From contig NZ_CP129884.1 in assembly GCF_030490285.1 (NCBI RefSeq), forward strand, positions 2,604,001 through 2,668,000: DNA of 64,000 nucleotides, written 5' to 3'. This stretch comes from Methylomonas montana (lineage in GTDB: Bacteria; Pseudomonadota; Gammaproteobacteria; Methylococcales; Methylomonadaceae). The position numbers were made by a program, and so were the translations under genes. Below the pieces are notes generated by a model. It was not told the DNA's origin. It saw nothing but the letters and a program-made list of their open reading frames with translations, and made no database searches. The stretch's first letter is position 1. Every line of letters begins with the position of its first letter. Positions 1 to 9,805 of this stretch are shown one piece after another.

Positions 1-3000
1 CTTGCCGCCCATCTTGCCCATCTTGAATATCGGTTCCAGGATGGCGGTCAGTTTCTCGGTAGCGTCAGCGCGGCGGGTGGTTTCGTATTCGCTACGCTCG
101 TTCGCGCTCCGGATGAAATATTCCCACACCGAGCCGCCATCCTGCCCACCATCCAAAATCCGCGCCCAAGTAGCTGCTTTCACATGCGAGGCGTAAAAGT
201 TTTTAATCCCTTGCAGTAGGCGGCCGCTGTTAGTGGTCGGCGTGCGGGTATCAGCAATGCGGGTACCAGCATGCTCGATGATGCTGCCAGCAATTTCCTG
301 TTTCACTTCCTCGAAGTTGCGGTTTTTCTTGGCGGTCAATAGCGTGTTTTTCAATCGCCCCAAGTGCTCGATTTGCTTGATGGTATCTACCAGGCCGCGA
401 AACTCTTCGACCGTCATGTCCTTATAGGAAATCTTGCTGGCCTCATTCAGCAGCTCCAGCGGAATATCAGGCTCATAACCCTGTTCTTTTTGGGATTCCG
501 CCCACTGCGACAACGATTTGCGTTTATCCAATACCTTGTTGGTCATCTTGCGCAAGTCAAAGCGCTCCAGCTCCCGATAAATCTGGTCTTTGTATTCCGG
601 ATCGATCTTGTTATTGTCGGTTTCCAGTTTCCGGAAATAGCGCAAACCGGCCTCGACATCGTCTTGCGCCTGATAGGCGGCGCGGGTGGCTTGCACATTG
701 ATGATCTGGTTGCGCTTTTCGGCTGCGGCAATATCCAGCTTGCCGGCCTTCTCGGCAGCGGCGGCGGCTTTGGCGGCCCGCACTTCCGCTCGGGCAAATT
801 GCGACGGCGAAATATCGCGCACCTTGACCCGAGACACCATGCTTTCGGCAAATTCCTTGGCCGCGCTGCCCAATAGCCGCAAGGAGCCCGTAGCCTTGGC
901 TAGCGCATTAGCTTCGGTCGTGATAAACCGCGCTCGCACCTCGTTATGAATCGCCATATCCGCTGCGCGCTGGATCGCGTCAGGTGTCGATAAATCGCCG
1001 TAGTTTTGCAGCATGCGTTCATCGGTCAGGCGCTCGATCTCGTCTTTGGGCGTCGGTGCATCGGCCAGTTTCTTGACCAGCTCGTCGCCGGACGAAAAGC
1101 CGAACAGCTCCGCGACAATGTCCGGATGCAACCCATCCTTAGCGGTCATTTTCAGATCGACCAGGCGATTCACCACCGCATCTGGAATATCGAACAGCGC
1201 TTTCAGCGATGCATACTCGATACGGCCGGCATTCAAGCCGGATGGGTTAATGACCTGTTCGCCGGCCTTGCCTTCTTCGGCGAACAGGTCGGCACCAAAG
1301 CCCAGCGAATACTGCGCCTGGCCGCGTAATTCCGCGTCGAATTTATCCTCAAACTCACGCAAATCGTATTTACCGTTGGAATCAGTTGTCAGATAGCCTT
1401 CATCGAGCAGCTTTTCCGCCATCGCCTCGATCGACAAGCCCCCTTCCTTGCGTACCAAAGGCTTGCCGAAAACCGGTACCGGCGAACGGCCAGGTTGATC
1501 CCAGTTCCACTCGCTTTCCAATTGTTGCCTATCCAAGCCCCCGAGTTTCGCGATAGCGGTAAATAACGAATCTTGTGTACCATCGACTTTACCAGGATCT
1601 GAACCAGGCTTTTTATCGGTGGCCAGCTTATCGTCGGTGGTGATCTTGCCGGTTAAAAACTTCCAGGCTCGATAAACTGGCTGTTTCAAAACGGCTATCC
1701 GCACTTCCGCCCTAACCTCTCGCCGCAATTCATCATGTTGTCGCTGTAGTTTTTTCAGCTCCCGGTTGCGGGCATTTTGCAGCCACTGCATATCCCGCAA
1801 GCCTTTCAATGCCAATTGTTCCATCGCTATGCTGGTGGCTTCCTGCCCGGCGGCTTGATAGTCGGCATACTCTTCGGGCGTCATGCCAGACTTCGCCTGG
1901 TCGGCAAATAACGGCATCATCGATCGCGCTTGTTGGGCCAGTTTGATTTCGGCATCAGTCGCCAGCATCCGGTCGAACACCTGGCGCACTTCGTCGGTCA
2001 GCTCGATGTCTTTAAAATGGTCGCGGACGTGCTCATACACTTTTTTCATCCACTGCCGAAAGCTGGCAAAGATGCGGGCCAATTGCAGGCTGGGGGCATT
2101 GCCTTCAAACAGGTATTTTTCAAAGCCCTCGGCAAACTGCTCGTGATAGCTGCGCTTCTGCTCGAAGTCCAGGTTGTACCATTCCTCGATCGACTCCAGC
2201 CCAAACCAATGCAACAAGGCGTCGGTATCGTCCATCAGTTGCTTTTGCGCCGCCGTGGTGCCGACCAGGTCATCTTCCTTGCGTAGATTGGCCGCCAGGT
2301 CGAACTGCATCTCTAAAAAGAAATGACCGGATTCATGCAAGAAGGTAGACAAATCCGCTTTGTCCAGGAGCGTGATGGTACGGGTGGCGGGATTAAACGC
2401 GCCTCTGTGGCTATCAGTACCCTGATTGAAGGTGTCACGGCTAAACGATAAGCCCACGTCGGCGCGTGAATCGAAGGTTTCGCCATTCTTGTCCAGCACG
2501 TCTAGCACGCGCACCTGATTGCTGTTGAAGAAGCCGGCCAGATTCATTACCGCGTTGCTGGTCATGTCGCCCTGGTTGACAATAATCGCGGCGGCGGCGT
2601 TCGCCATCGATAAGCCACGGTGCAAGGCATCCATGCGGCCATCGGTGCGCAAGGTTTCCGACTCGGCGGATTTCAGCGGAATGAATGCCACCGGCGTGTT
2701 CTGGTTGTCCATCAGCATTACGCCGGATTCGCCGTTCGATAACGCCCTGGCGCTAGTCTTGGCCTGATCAGGCGCATTGATTGCCGAGCCGATCTTATCT
2801 TCCTGGCTGTAAATGCGCTCGACCACCGGTACCGAGACGCCGGCGGCTGGCTTGCTTGTCACGCCTTTGACATCGTCGCCACCATCTTCGGATTGATACA
2901 CCCATTGCCGGCCATCGCCTTCCTTACCGGCAATGGCAAAAAAGCCGCGCGGCGCGATCTCGCTGCCCCTAAACACGTCGGTCAGCTTTTTGTTCATTTT

Positions 3001-5739
3001 CCGGTCGGCGTCGCTGAATGCGTTGATGCCGCTGGGATGGTTATGCGCAAACCAGATATTGGCGGCGCCATTGATGCGAAACGCCTCGCCGGCGACGGTG
3101 GCGGTATAAACTGAGGCTTCACCAATCGCGCCTTTAAACGCGCCGACAATGGCCAACGGTTTTCCGGCCTGGTCTGTCACCAGCGCGTCAAAGCGTTCGA
3201 CCGCGCTTTTAGATAAGTAAGCTAAGGCTTGGGCGGCTTGTTCGGGGGAGTTGACGCTATCAGTGCCCAATTCTCGGGTATTTTCTTGGACAATTTGGGT
3301 GCGGGTACCGTAGGCGCCTTCTGGGGTGTCGTCGCGCGATAATCCGCCTCCGGCTGCGGCGGCGGTGGCTCCAGTCGTTCCGGTTTCGGCCGGTAGGTCA
3401 AATAGATCAAGTGTGTAGTCATCGCGTTTTGCTCGTTGATAATACAGCGGATTTTGATCTAAACTATCGCTGGAATCTGGGGGGTCTGCCTTGACCTCGG
3501 AGAGGTTATTGGGAAGGCGGGAGTCCCCACCCGCGGGCATGAAGCCAGATTCCGCTTTTTCTCGTGTGTTAGATTTAAACCACGTCGCCATTTTCTTGGC
3601 ATCGTCCCTGAATAACCCTTTTAACACCAAGCGTTTGCCGTGTCTACCGCTGTTCAGCAACTCGAACACCGCGCCCAATGCTTTACCGTCTTCCAGATTA
3701 CGAACCAGCGTAATGCGCTCGCCCTGGGCTCCGCGTTGCTCGATGCTGCGTCCCGCTAAATCATGATTACCCAGTAACGAAAAGGCATCATCCCAATCCT
3801 GGGCCGTCGTATCAGGATGGTCGCGCATGTCCGACTTTACGTCGCTACCATAAGCCAATACTCTGGCACCTGATATGTCTAACCCAGTCGCATCGATCAC
3901 TTTGCCGCCGTCTTCCACAATGCCCAGCCTCGAGACTAATGCCGTATCGTCTGGATGGCCTTTGATATGTTCAGACATCTGGGACAACGATCCCTCGAAT
4001 TGCTTGGCGGCTTGATCTAAAACAGCACCGCTTATTCCGCTTGCTTTCACTTGCAGCGGATAACGCTGAAAAAGTTCTTCCGGCATCATGCCGAACTTGT
4101 TGGCCTGCACCGCATAAAACTGGGAAATCAGCGTCGCGTCGTGGTCGTTCACTTTATCGGTAAACCGTGAAATGCCAGCCAACTGCTGTTTGATGGTGTC
4201 CTTCACGGCCAACATTGATGCCTGAAAACTGTCATCGGCCTGCTTGTGGCTCAAAGCCCGCGCGACTTCGGCTTGTAGTTCCTCGGCGTGGTTATCCATA
4301 TACTGCTTGGCGCCGGCGCGGCTGAACTCTTCGCCCTCGATGCGGATATGGTCGACCAGGGGCTGGGCGTACTGCGTCGCGGCGATCTTGCTCACGTAAT
4401 CGCTCATCGGAATCTTGATCTCGCCGCCGGTCGCTAAAGCGGTCGGCAACTGTCGGGCGATATCGGGCAACACGCTGGCCACCTGTTCGGCAATGCCGGA
4501 TTGGGCAAAGCTCTTGGCATCGATGTAGATATTCTCCGCCGGACTGTCGGCCAGCGCCTCATCGATGAAACTTTTCATCGCCTCCGGATCGCGCTGCATC
4601 ACTTTGCTGGCCGCTGCGAGCTGATTGATGTGCTCAACGGTGGCGGCCTGCTGCTCGGCTCGGTCGGCCTGTTGCTGATTGCGGCCGGCCAGCGCTTGGG
4701 CTGTTTTGGCAAGCGACACCATGCCTCCCTGGCCGACGATAGTGGCAATGGCCGTTTGGATCGCGGCATCGGGCCTGGCATCGGTATAGTCTTTTAAGGT
4801 CGCGTCCGGATTCAATACCGACCACTCGTTAAAATCCTGCAATACGGTCGCCGCTTGTTCGCCGACCATTTCCGGCAAGATCTGGTTAGTCAGGGTTTTC
4901 ATCAGCGACGAGCCGACTTTCAAATCCTTAAACAACAGATTCATGCCGGTTTGCTCGGTAGCGTACTCGATCGCGGCATCGGCGGCGCCATAGACGGCCG
5001 CCTGTGCAGGTTCGATACCCTTATCTCTCGCCTTGCCATAGGATTGGCCGCCGGTGTTGGCCGCCATAGTGGTCAGCGCCAGATTGGGATTGTCGGTGAT
5101 CAAAGCCAGCGGTAGCGTCAAAGCGTTTTGCGTCAACGATTGCAAACCGGCATGCCAACCCGCCTCAAGATTTCCATCCGATTTCGGCATTAAATATTCT
5201 CGCCAGTCGCGTTGGCTTTGGCGAATATTTCGGAAAGCCTGGGCAACCGGGGCGCCAATATCCACTGGCAATATGCCGGCATCGGCTATGGGGCCCGTCA
5301 CATATTTACTCAGCAACTCGGCGCCGGCTTCGGCCTGCCCCGCTACCCCTTCCGAAAATCCGTAAACCCCGGACGCCAACGCCTGGTTATTGTTCTTCCA
5401 AAAGCCTAACACCTGCTCAAAGGCGCTTAGGTTGTCGATGTCATCATGGGCAATTTTTGCCTTTTCAATATCCGATAATAACGCGGCGGTAGCCGGTGTC
5501 ACTTTCGCCAGCGTGTCAAAGTCGATGCTACCCATTTTATCCTGGCGCTTCATCTCGTTCGGCTGATTAAAGACGGTATCCACGGGCACACCTGTTCTAG
5601 CCGCAATCTGCTTCGCCTCGGCGTAGGCGTCCGGGTTAGTGTCAGCGGCAACCATCACACCTAAACGGGCAGAAGTCGCTTTATTGGGTTGTAAGCTAGC
5701 AGCGACCGCTGCATCGAAATCAATCTCTTCCTGATTCAT
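1..5739 (-). CDS. Giant polyvalent virion protein with JAMM and HExxH sites (3' end outside window)
   Basis: An open frame of 1913 codons starts at ATG 5739, overlapping the previous stop as ATGA, and runs off the window edge. Residues 899-912 carry a complete RadC-type JAMM metal motif (HNHPSG, then S909 and D912 at canonical spacing). Residues 1135-1139 read HESGH, a zincin-like HExxH followed by an acidic residue. Long alpha-helical, Ala/Gln/Glu-rich stretches surround them, and a linker containing PLYYQ precedes the JAMM part. This layout matches the phage polyvalent proteins described for large ejected podoviral proteins. Its position next to a transglycosylase virion protein suggests it is packaged and injected, the place of T7 gp16. 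Peptidase activity and substrate are unknown. Confidence 0.8.
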   Translation of the reverse strand, partial: MNQEEIDFDAAVAASLQPNKATSARLGVMVAADTNPDAYAEAKQIAARTGVPVDTVFNQPNEMKRQDKMGSIDFDTLAKVTPATAALLSDIEKAKIAHDDIDNLSAFEQVLGFWKNNNQALASGVYGFSEGVAGQAEAGAELLSKYVTGPIADAGILPVDIGAPVAQAFRNIRQSQRDWREYLMPKSDGNLEAGWHAGLQSLTQNALTLPLALITDNPNLALTTMAANTGGQSYGKARDKGIEPAQAAVYGAADAAIEYATEQTGMNLLFKDLKVGSSLMKTLTNQILPEMVGEQAATVLQDFNEWSVLNPDATLKDYTDARPDAAIQTAIATIVGQGGMVSLAKTAQALAGRNQQQADRAEQQAATVEHINQLAAASKVMQRDPEAMKSFIDEALADSPAENIYIDAKSFAQSGIAEQVASVLPDIARQLPTALATGGEIKIPMSDYVSKIAATQYAQPLVDHIRIEGEEFSRAGAKQYMDNHAEELQAEVARALSHKQADDSFQASMLAVKDTIKQQLAGISRFTDKVNDHDATLISQFYAVQANKFGMMPEELFQRYPLQVKASGISGAVLDQAAKQFEGSLSQMSEHIKGHPDDTALVSRLGIVEDGGKVIDATGLDISGARVLAYGSDVKSDMRDHPDTTAQDWDDAFSLLGNHDLAGRSIEQRGAQGERITLVRNLEDGKALGAVFELLNSGRHGKRLVLKGLFRDDAKKMATWFKSNTREKAESGFMPAGGDSRLPNNLSEVKADPPDSSDSLDQNPLYYQRAKRDDYTLDLFDLPAETGTTGATAAAAGGGLSRDDTPEGAYGTRTQIVQENTRELGTDSVNSPEQAAQALAYLSKSAVERFDALVTDQAGKPLAIVGAFKGAIGEASVYTATVAGEAFRINGAANIWFAHNHPSGINAFSDADRKMNKKLTDVFRGSEIAPRGFFAIAGKEGDGRQWVYQSEDGGDDVKGVTSKPAAGVSVPVVERIYSQEDKIGSAINAPDQAKTSARALSNGESGVMLMDNQNTPVAFIPLKSAESETLRTDGRMDALHRGLSMANAAAAIIVNQGDMTSNAVMNLAGFFNSNQVRVLDVLDKNGETFDSRADVGLSFSRDTFNQGTDSHRGAFNPATRTITLLDKADLSTFLHESGHFFLEMQFDLAANLRKEDDLVGTTAAQKQLMDDTDALLHWFGLESIEEWYNLDFEQKRSYHEQFAEGFEKYLFEGNAPSLQLARIFASFRQWMKKVYEHVRDHFKDIELTDEVRQVFDRMLATDAEIKLAQQARSMMPLFADQAKSGMTPEEYADYQAAGQEATSIAMEQLALKGLRDMQWLQNARNRELKKLQRQHDELRREVRAEVRIAVLKQPVYRAWKFLTGKITTDDKLATDKKPGSDPGKVDGTQDSLFTAIAKLGGLDRQQLESEWNWDQPGRSPVPVFGKPLVRKEGGLSIEAMAEKLLDEGYLTTDSNGKYDLREFEDKFDAELRGQAQYSLGFGADLFAEEGKAGEQVINPSGLNAGRIEYASLKALFDIPDAVVNRLVDLKMTAKDGLHPDIVAELFGFSSGDELVKKLADAPTPKDEIERLTDERMLQNYGDLSTPDAIQRAADMAIHNEVRARFITTEANALAKATGSLRLLGSAAKEFAESMVSRVKVRDISPSQFARAEVRAAKAAAAAEKAGKLDIAAAEKRNQIINVQATRAAYQAQDDVEAGLRYFRKLETDNNKIDPEYKDQIYRELERFDLRKMTNKVLDKRKSLSQWAESQKEQGYEPDIPLELLNEASKISYKDMTVEEFRGLVDTIKQIEHLGRLKNTLLTAKKNRNFEEVKQEIAGSIIEHAGTRIADTRTPTTNSGRLLQGIKNFYASHVKAATWARILDGGQDGGSVWEYFIRSANERSEYETTRRADATEKLTAILEPIFKMGKMGGK

Positions 5740-7892
5740 TTTTTAACCGTGGTTTGTGTAGACCAATAAGCATTTAAGATTTGTGCATCGGTCGGATCAT
5801 TGATGCCCTGGCGCTTGAATGCGGCCTTGATGCCGGTCTGTATTTCGCCTGGCAAATCGCTGGCTTTCATATTCAATAGCGTGCCTGATGAATTGCTCCA
5901 GAATCCCTTAAAGGCATAGTTTTTCGCAAACAACGCATCCAGATGTTGAGCTACTTCGGTATCTGTAAATTTCTTGCCGGCTTCCATTTGCGCCGCCATA
6001 AAATAATTATTTACAAACTGTCGAATGCCGCCGACACGGTTCGCCAAATCCTTTTGTAGCGTGTCTGATGGGCTTGGGTCGGTGCCCAGCATTCGCAATC
6101 TATTATCCAGCTCGGTTTTAATGGCGGTACTGTTGAGCTCGCCTGGCCCGTTACTGGCTGTATTGCCTTTTGCCTTCTGGCGTTCATTAGCGAAATGCTT
6201 AAAATCTGATTCGGATAAATCTGCGCGCAGCCCGTAAAACTCATCATCGCTTAATTTGGAAAGCTCTTCGGGATGATTGGTGAGTTTGTTGTATAACCAT
6301 AAGCTGCTAGTGTCCTCGCCTTTCGCGATTTTCTGACCGAAATTCATTAGGTTGTCGACTTCCTTAGGCGGGATGGCCGCGCGAACTTGGACCGGCAGCG
6401 CGGAATATTTGCCGCCGTTTTGCAGCAACTGGCGCATGGCTTCCGCCGTGCTTTCCTCTTCACGTTGCTTGATGGCCTTGGTTTGCTCTTCGTACTGGTT
6501 GGTCACTTCGGCCAGTACTTGTTTACGCAGATCAGGTGAGGCATTGGGACCGATGTGTTCCAGAGCAGTCGCATGAGCATCGGCCAATGTGGGCCGTTGA
6601 TACTGGCCTTCTCCGGCAGCGTAGGCGTTCATGTTATTGGTCACGTAGGCTTGGGTTTCTTTCGGCAAGTACGACAGCCAATTGCCGCCTTCTTTGCTGG
6701 CCTGGTCGATCGCCTCTTTAGTGGCGCCTGGGCCAGCGTTATAAGCGGCATAGGCCATGCCCAAATCGCCGCGAAAAGTTTTCAATTGCTGATTGAAATA
6801 AGCCGCGCCCAACGCTTTGTTGTATTCCGGATCGATCTTAAAACGATTTTCGTCCCATGCCAGCCCGGCCAGTTTCGCCGCTTCCGGCCCGGTGGCTGGC
6901 ATCACTTGAGCAATGCCGACCGCGCCTTTTGGGCTGGTAACCGGGGTTTGCGTGCCAGGCACAAAATGATTACCGCCCGATTCAGCCTTGAATAAAATAT
7001 TCAACGCTCGATCACCATCAGAGGTTTGCATGCGAGGGTAAATGGCAGACATCACATTTTGAGCCATCCCAAACGACGCGCGGGCGTCTTGTTCCTTGGT
7101 GATGGTCTGGTATGCCTTTAACATGTCGTTGGTGTCCATATCCGGCGCGAAATCGTGCAGGATTTTGGTCGCGCTGGCATGGTCGTTTTGTGCCAAGGCA
7201 GATTGAATCGCCCCGTTTAGCGCATCGGACTTGTGCTTTTGTGCCTGAGACGCGCCATATTCCTCACCAAAGCCTTCCAGCTTTCCAAGATCCACGCTGG
7301 CGGTGTGGATGGCATCCAATGACTGACGCACCAACTCCGGGTTGTTGTAGTTTAGGCCGATGGTTTTCTGGCTGGTGTCGATCGTCGCCAGTCCAACGCC
7401 ACGCTGATAGACCCGATATTGTTCGGCTTCATGCTGTAGCAGCTGGCCGCGCGTGTGCGCGATAGCCGTTTGAGCGTGTTGGGCGAATAAGCGCTTTTGT
7501 TCATCATTCCCCAAGGTGTCAGCGATTTCGCCAAAAGCATGATCCAGGTCGGTGACGACATTGTCTGTCAATGGGATGCTGTTTTGCTGGGTAAACACGT
7601 CGGCACCGCGCACATTGAGCGCACCATTCTGTCCAAACAGCCTATCCTGCCGGCGCGTTTCGAACTGGTTCAGGGCGTCTTGCACACGGGTGCGGTTGGC
7701 TTCCTGCTCTTCGCGCAATAGCAACGTCATAGCGGCACGACCCATGTCTTGAACCGCCGCCGCCGACTGTTTCAAAAAAACCTGTTCGGTACCGCCCAAA
7801 AAATTACTGGCGTCAGTCTGAATGTTTTGCCGCACGCCAGGCAATTCGCCAGGGCCAACCTGCCGGTTATACTCAGGAACTCGCATGACCAT
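5736..7892 (-). CDS. Internal virion protein with lytic transglycosylase (SLT) domain
   Basis: The protein has 718 residues. Residues about 295-400 form a soluble lytic transglycosylase domain: catalytic-type Glu304 in AESGG, then GIAQVMPATG, and YAAYNAGPGA near 381-390. The flanking regions are helical and Gln/Ala-rich, as in T7-like ejection proteins. It would cleave peptidoglycan locally during genome delivery. Its ATG shares one base with the TAA of the gp14-like gene (TAATG), and its own stop overlaps the start of the giant downstream protein (ATGA), so all three are translationally coupled. The SLT assignment is secure; the role as an ejected core protein follows from gene order. Confidence 0.88.
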   Translation of the reverse strand: MVMRVPEYNRQVGPGELPGVRQNIQTDASNFLGGTEQVFLKQSAAAVQDMGRAAMTLLLREEQEANRTRVQDALNQFETRRQDRLFGQNGALNVRGADVFTQQNSIPLTDNVVTDLDHAFGEIADTLGNDEQKRLFAQHAQTAIAHTRGQLLQHEAEQYRVYQRGVGLATIDTSQKTIGLNYNNPELVRQSLDAIHTASVDLGKLEGFGEEYGASQAQKHKSDALNGAIQSALAQNDHASATKILHDFAPDMDTNDMLKAYQTITKEQDARASFGMAQNVMSAIYPRMQTSDGDRALNILFKAESGGNHFVPGTQTPVTSPKGAVGIAQVMPATGPEAAKLAGLAWDENRFKIDPEYNKALGAAYFNQQLKTFRGDLGMAYAAYNAGPGATKEAIDQASKEGGNWLSYLPKETQAYVTNNMNAYAAGEGQYQRPTLADAHATALEHIGPNASPDLRKQVLAEVTNQYEEQTKAIKQREEESTAEAMRQLLQNGGKYSALPVQVRAAIPPKEVDNLMNFGQKIAKGEDTSSLWLYNKLTNHPEELSKLSDDEFYGLRADLSESDFKHFANERQKAKGNTASNGPGELNSTAIKTELDNRLRMLGTDPSPSDTLQKDLANRVGGIRQFVNNYFMAAQMEAGKKFTDTEVAQHLDALFAKNYAFKGFWSNSSGTLLNMKASDLPGEIQTGIKAAFKRQGINDPTDAQILNAYWSTQTTVKK

Positions 7893-8404
7893 TATCTACC
7901 TGCCTTTGCGCCCGCATACGTGGAGGCCGATGACAGTAACGACGAAGCGCCGGTGATGGCGCCTATTTTGGCGGGGTTGGTATTATCGGCTTTCCACTTG
8001 CTCAAATTGGATTGCGCGTCATAGTTGCCAGACTCCACTTGGTATCCCCAAGCCTTGCGAGCGGCATTGTTCTGGATAGCGTTAACATCCTGCTTCCCGA
8101 GAAAGTCGGTGGTGGCCAAAATATCGGTGGCCGACCCCGAGTTAAGATCGACGCCATTCGCCGCCATGGACGCAATCTGCTTAGCCCGCAGCTGCGACTG
8201 CTCCATCATGGACTGCTGGGCTTGTTCCTCCCCCTGTTGCAAGGCGGCGCTACGCTGATAACCGGCGATTTTGGCGTTGTTGGCTTCCACTTGCGCCTGA
8301 TAATTGGCGGCTTTTTTCTGAGCAGATGCTTGCTCGGAGGCCGAATAAGCGGAAAGGCCGGCGCCAATCACGGCGGCGGCAGCGGCTACAAAGGCAAATG
8401 GCAT
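7892..8404 (-). CDS. Internal virion (core) protein, T7 gp14-like
   Basis: This protein of 170 residues starts with a hydrophobic Ala/Gly stretch (about residues 3-20), followed by a long Ala/Gln/Glu-rich helix (25-80). This is the usual look of gp14-type ejection proteins, which insert in the outer membrane during DNA delivery. It precedes the transglycosylase core protein, as expected for the gp14-gp15-gp16 order. The assignment rests on composition, size and position rather than on a catalytic motif. Confidence 0.7.
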   Translation of the reverse strand: MPFAFVAAAAAVIGAGLSAYSASEQASAQKKAANYQAQVEANNAKIAGYQRSAALQQGEEQAQQSMMEQSQLRAKQIASMAANGVDLNSGSATDILATTDFLGKQDVNAIQNNAARKAWGYQVESGNYDAQSNLSKWKADNTNPAKIGAITGASSLLSSASTYAGAKAGR

Positions 8405-8406
8405 GA

Positions 8407-8733
8407 TTACTCCTTTTTTATCAAAACGTCGTCGATCTTGTCTTCATCATCTACGTCGGTGTGATGGATACAAAACCAGGTGAAATCAGTGATTGAGGTA
8501 ATTTTGTGAACGGTGTTGGCCTTGATCGCGATCACTTTAGGCCCTGTGTATTCTGTCGTCTCGCCGTCGATCTCTACTCGCACGGTGCCACTGGCCAGGA
8601 TGCTGTAATGTTCATAAGCATGCTGATGAGTGTCAATCACATAGCCGGCTGGGGCCGACATTTGGCGGATATAAACCTGATTGCCGTCGGTAGGGAAGTA
8701 GTGCTGTATGCCCAAAAAATTCGCTAAATTCAT
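8407..8733 (-). CDS. Small cupin-fold protein
   Basis: The protein has 108 residues and a single cupin barrel. THQHAYEHYSILASGTV (about residues 35-51) supplies the first cupin motif with three His and a Glu, and PKVIAIKANTVHK supplies the second with a His, so a metal site is plausible. The ATG overlaps the stop of the upstream beta-hydroxylase-like gene (ATGA), which suggests the two act together. No substrate can be deduced. A cupin inside the virion gene block is unusual for a structural protein, so it is more likely an accessory enzyme or sensor. Confidence 0.75.
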   Translation of the reverse strand: MNLANFLGIQHYFPTDGNQVYIRQMSAPAGYVIDTHQHAYEHYSILASGTVRVEIDGETTEYTGPKVIAIKANTVHKITSITDFTWFCIHHTDVDDEDKIDDVLIKKE

Positions 8734-9317
8734 CGTTTGTATCTGTCCTTGAATTGGTGGGTTCGGATGCAGATGGCCAGCAAGATAAAATCCTGGTCTG
8801 ATTCATTGACCACTTCGTGCGTCGTCGAATTGGTGAAGTGGTAGATATCGCCCGTTCTGCCTGGCATCGTTTCACGGTCATCGGTCCAGATAAACGCTGA
8901 ACCAGGCGCCCCTTTCACGCACACGTTGAACTTATCGTAAAAATCCACATGCCAACTTCGATCGATATGCGGATGGATTTTTTGACCAGGCTTAACCCTG
9001 GAAATCAGAATGCCACCCAAGTGCTCGCCTCGAACAGCGCCCATCAACATCCAAATCAAAGCGTTCAAGGATGGCAATTGATAATAGGCTGGATACCAGA
9101 CGGGGAAATGAAGGTCGTTAAAGCCTGAAAAATCACCCTTTTCAACATAGGGCGTCTTGTCGTTATACCTCACCCAGATATCGTCACAGTCGCGGTGTGG
9201 CGATGCTGAAAAGCTAGTGCGTTCTCTATCGGCATTCCACAGTTCTGGATGAGTGTGCAGCTCAAATGCCAGTTGCGAAACATCGACGTTCTGGTCCAAT
9301 AAAAACATATTTTTCAT
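8730..9317 (-). CDS. Aspartyl/asparaginyl beta-hydroxylase-like 2OG-Fe(II) oxygenase
   Basis: The protein has 195 residues. The DSBH core contains HPHIDRSWHVDF (about residues 115-126), with an HxD-type iron pair. The distal His lies in STTHEVVNES (about 164-173), preceded by a GDIYHFTN strand. This pattern is that of the aspartyl/asparaginyl beta-hydroxylase family (2-oxoglutarate dependent). The gene overlaps both neighbours by ATGA (gp13-like upstream, cupin downstream) and is therefore expressed with late virion genes. It could hydroxylate a virion or host protein, or act on a small molecule; the sequence does not say which. Confidence 0.78.
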   Translation of the reverse strand: MKNMFLLDQNVDVSQLAFELHTHPELWNADRERTSFSASPHRDCDDIWVRYNDKTPYVEKGDFSGFNDLHFPVWYPAYYQLPSLNALIWMLMGAVRGEHLGGILISRVKPGQKIHPHIDRSWHVDFYDKFNVCVKGAPGSAFIWTDDRETMPGRTGDIYHFTNSTTHEVVNESDQDFILLAICIRTHQFKDRYKR

Positions 9318-9805
9318 GCCGCCCTCATCTCAAATCGAAACAGCGGAAACCCTGGCTTGTATTCCACGATTTCCATCATCTTAAAGCCCAGCACTTCCAG
9401 CCACTGAATGGTCCGGGTATTGCGCACGTCGACCACGTTGGTCAGCACCGGGTATTTTTCCAGCATGCCTCTCACCACCTGTTTGGTGTCACGCGTCAGG
9501 GTTTTGTTGTAATTGCTCACGACATCGGTACACAACAGCCAGGGTGCCGCGATATGCTCGGCTCTGGGTGAGCAGCCAAAGATGCAGGCCAACCGGCCAT
9601 CCACATGAGCTGCGCGGGTTAAGGCGGGATCGGACGCCTGCATGGATTTGATAATCACTTCCTCTGGCGTGTCGTCGCCGATGGCGACCAGTTCATCGAT
9701 ATCGGATTGGCGAAGGTGCGCGGCCAAGTCGCAAATATCCTCATCGCTGGGAAAACTCAGGGTATAAATCAGGGGCATAACCCCGCTGTCTTCTGTCTTA
9801 GCCAC
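9314..9805 (-). CDS. T7 gp13-like virion-associated protein (GNAT-like fold)
   Basis: This protein of 163 residues resembles the gp13/DUF2833 family. It has an N-terminal SDEDICDLAAHLRQSD segment, a central CIFGCSPRA strand and a C-terminal NTRTIQWLEVLGFK element like the last part of an acetyltransferase. In T7, gp13 is needed for virion assembly. Many relatives keep a GNAT-like fold without proven activity. It overlaps tail tubular B by 8 nt and the oxygenase gene by 4 nt. Confidence 0.7.
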   Translation of the reverse strand: MAKTEDSGVMPLIYTLSFPSDEDICDLAAHLRQSDIDELVAIGDDTPEEVIIKSMQASDPALTRAAHVDGRLACIFGCSPRAEHIAAPWLLCTDVVSNYNKTLTRDTKQVVRGMLEKYPVLTNVVDVRNTRTIQWLEVLGFKMMEIVEYKPGFPLFRFEMRAA

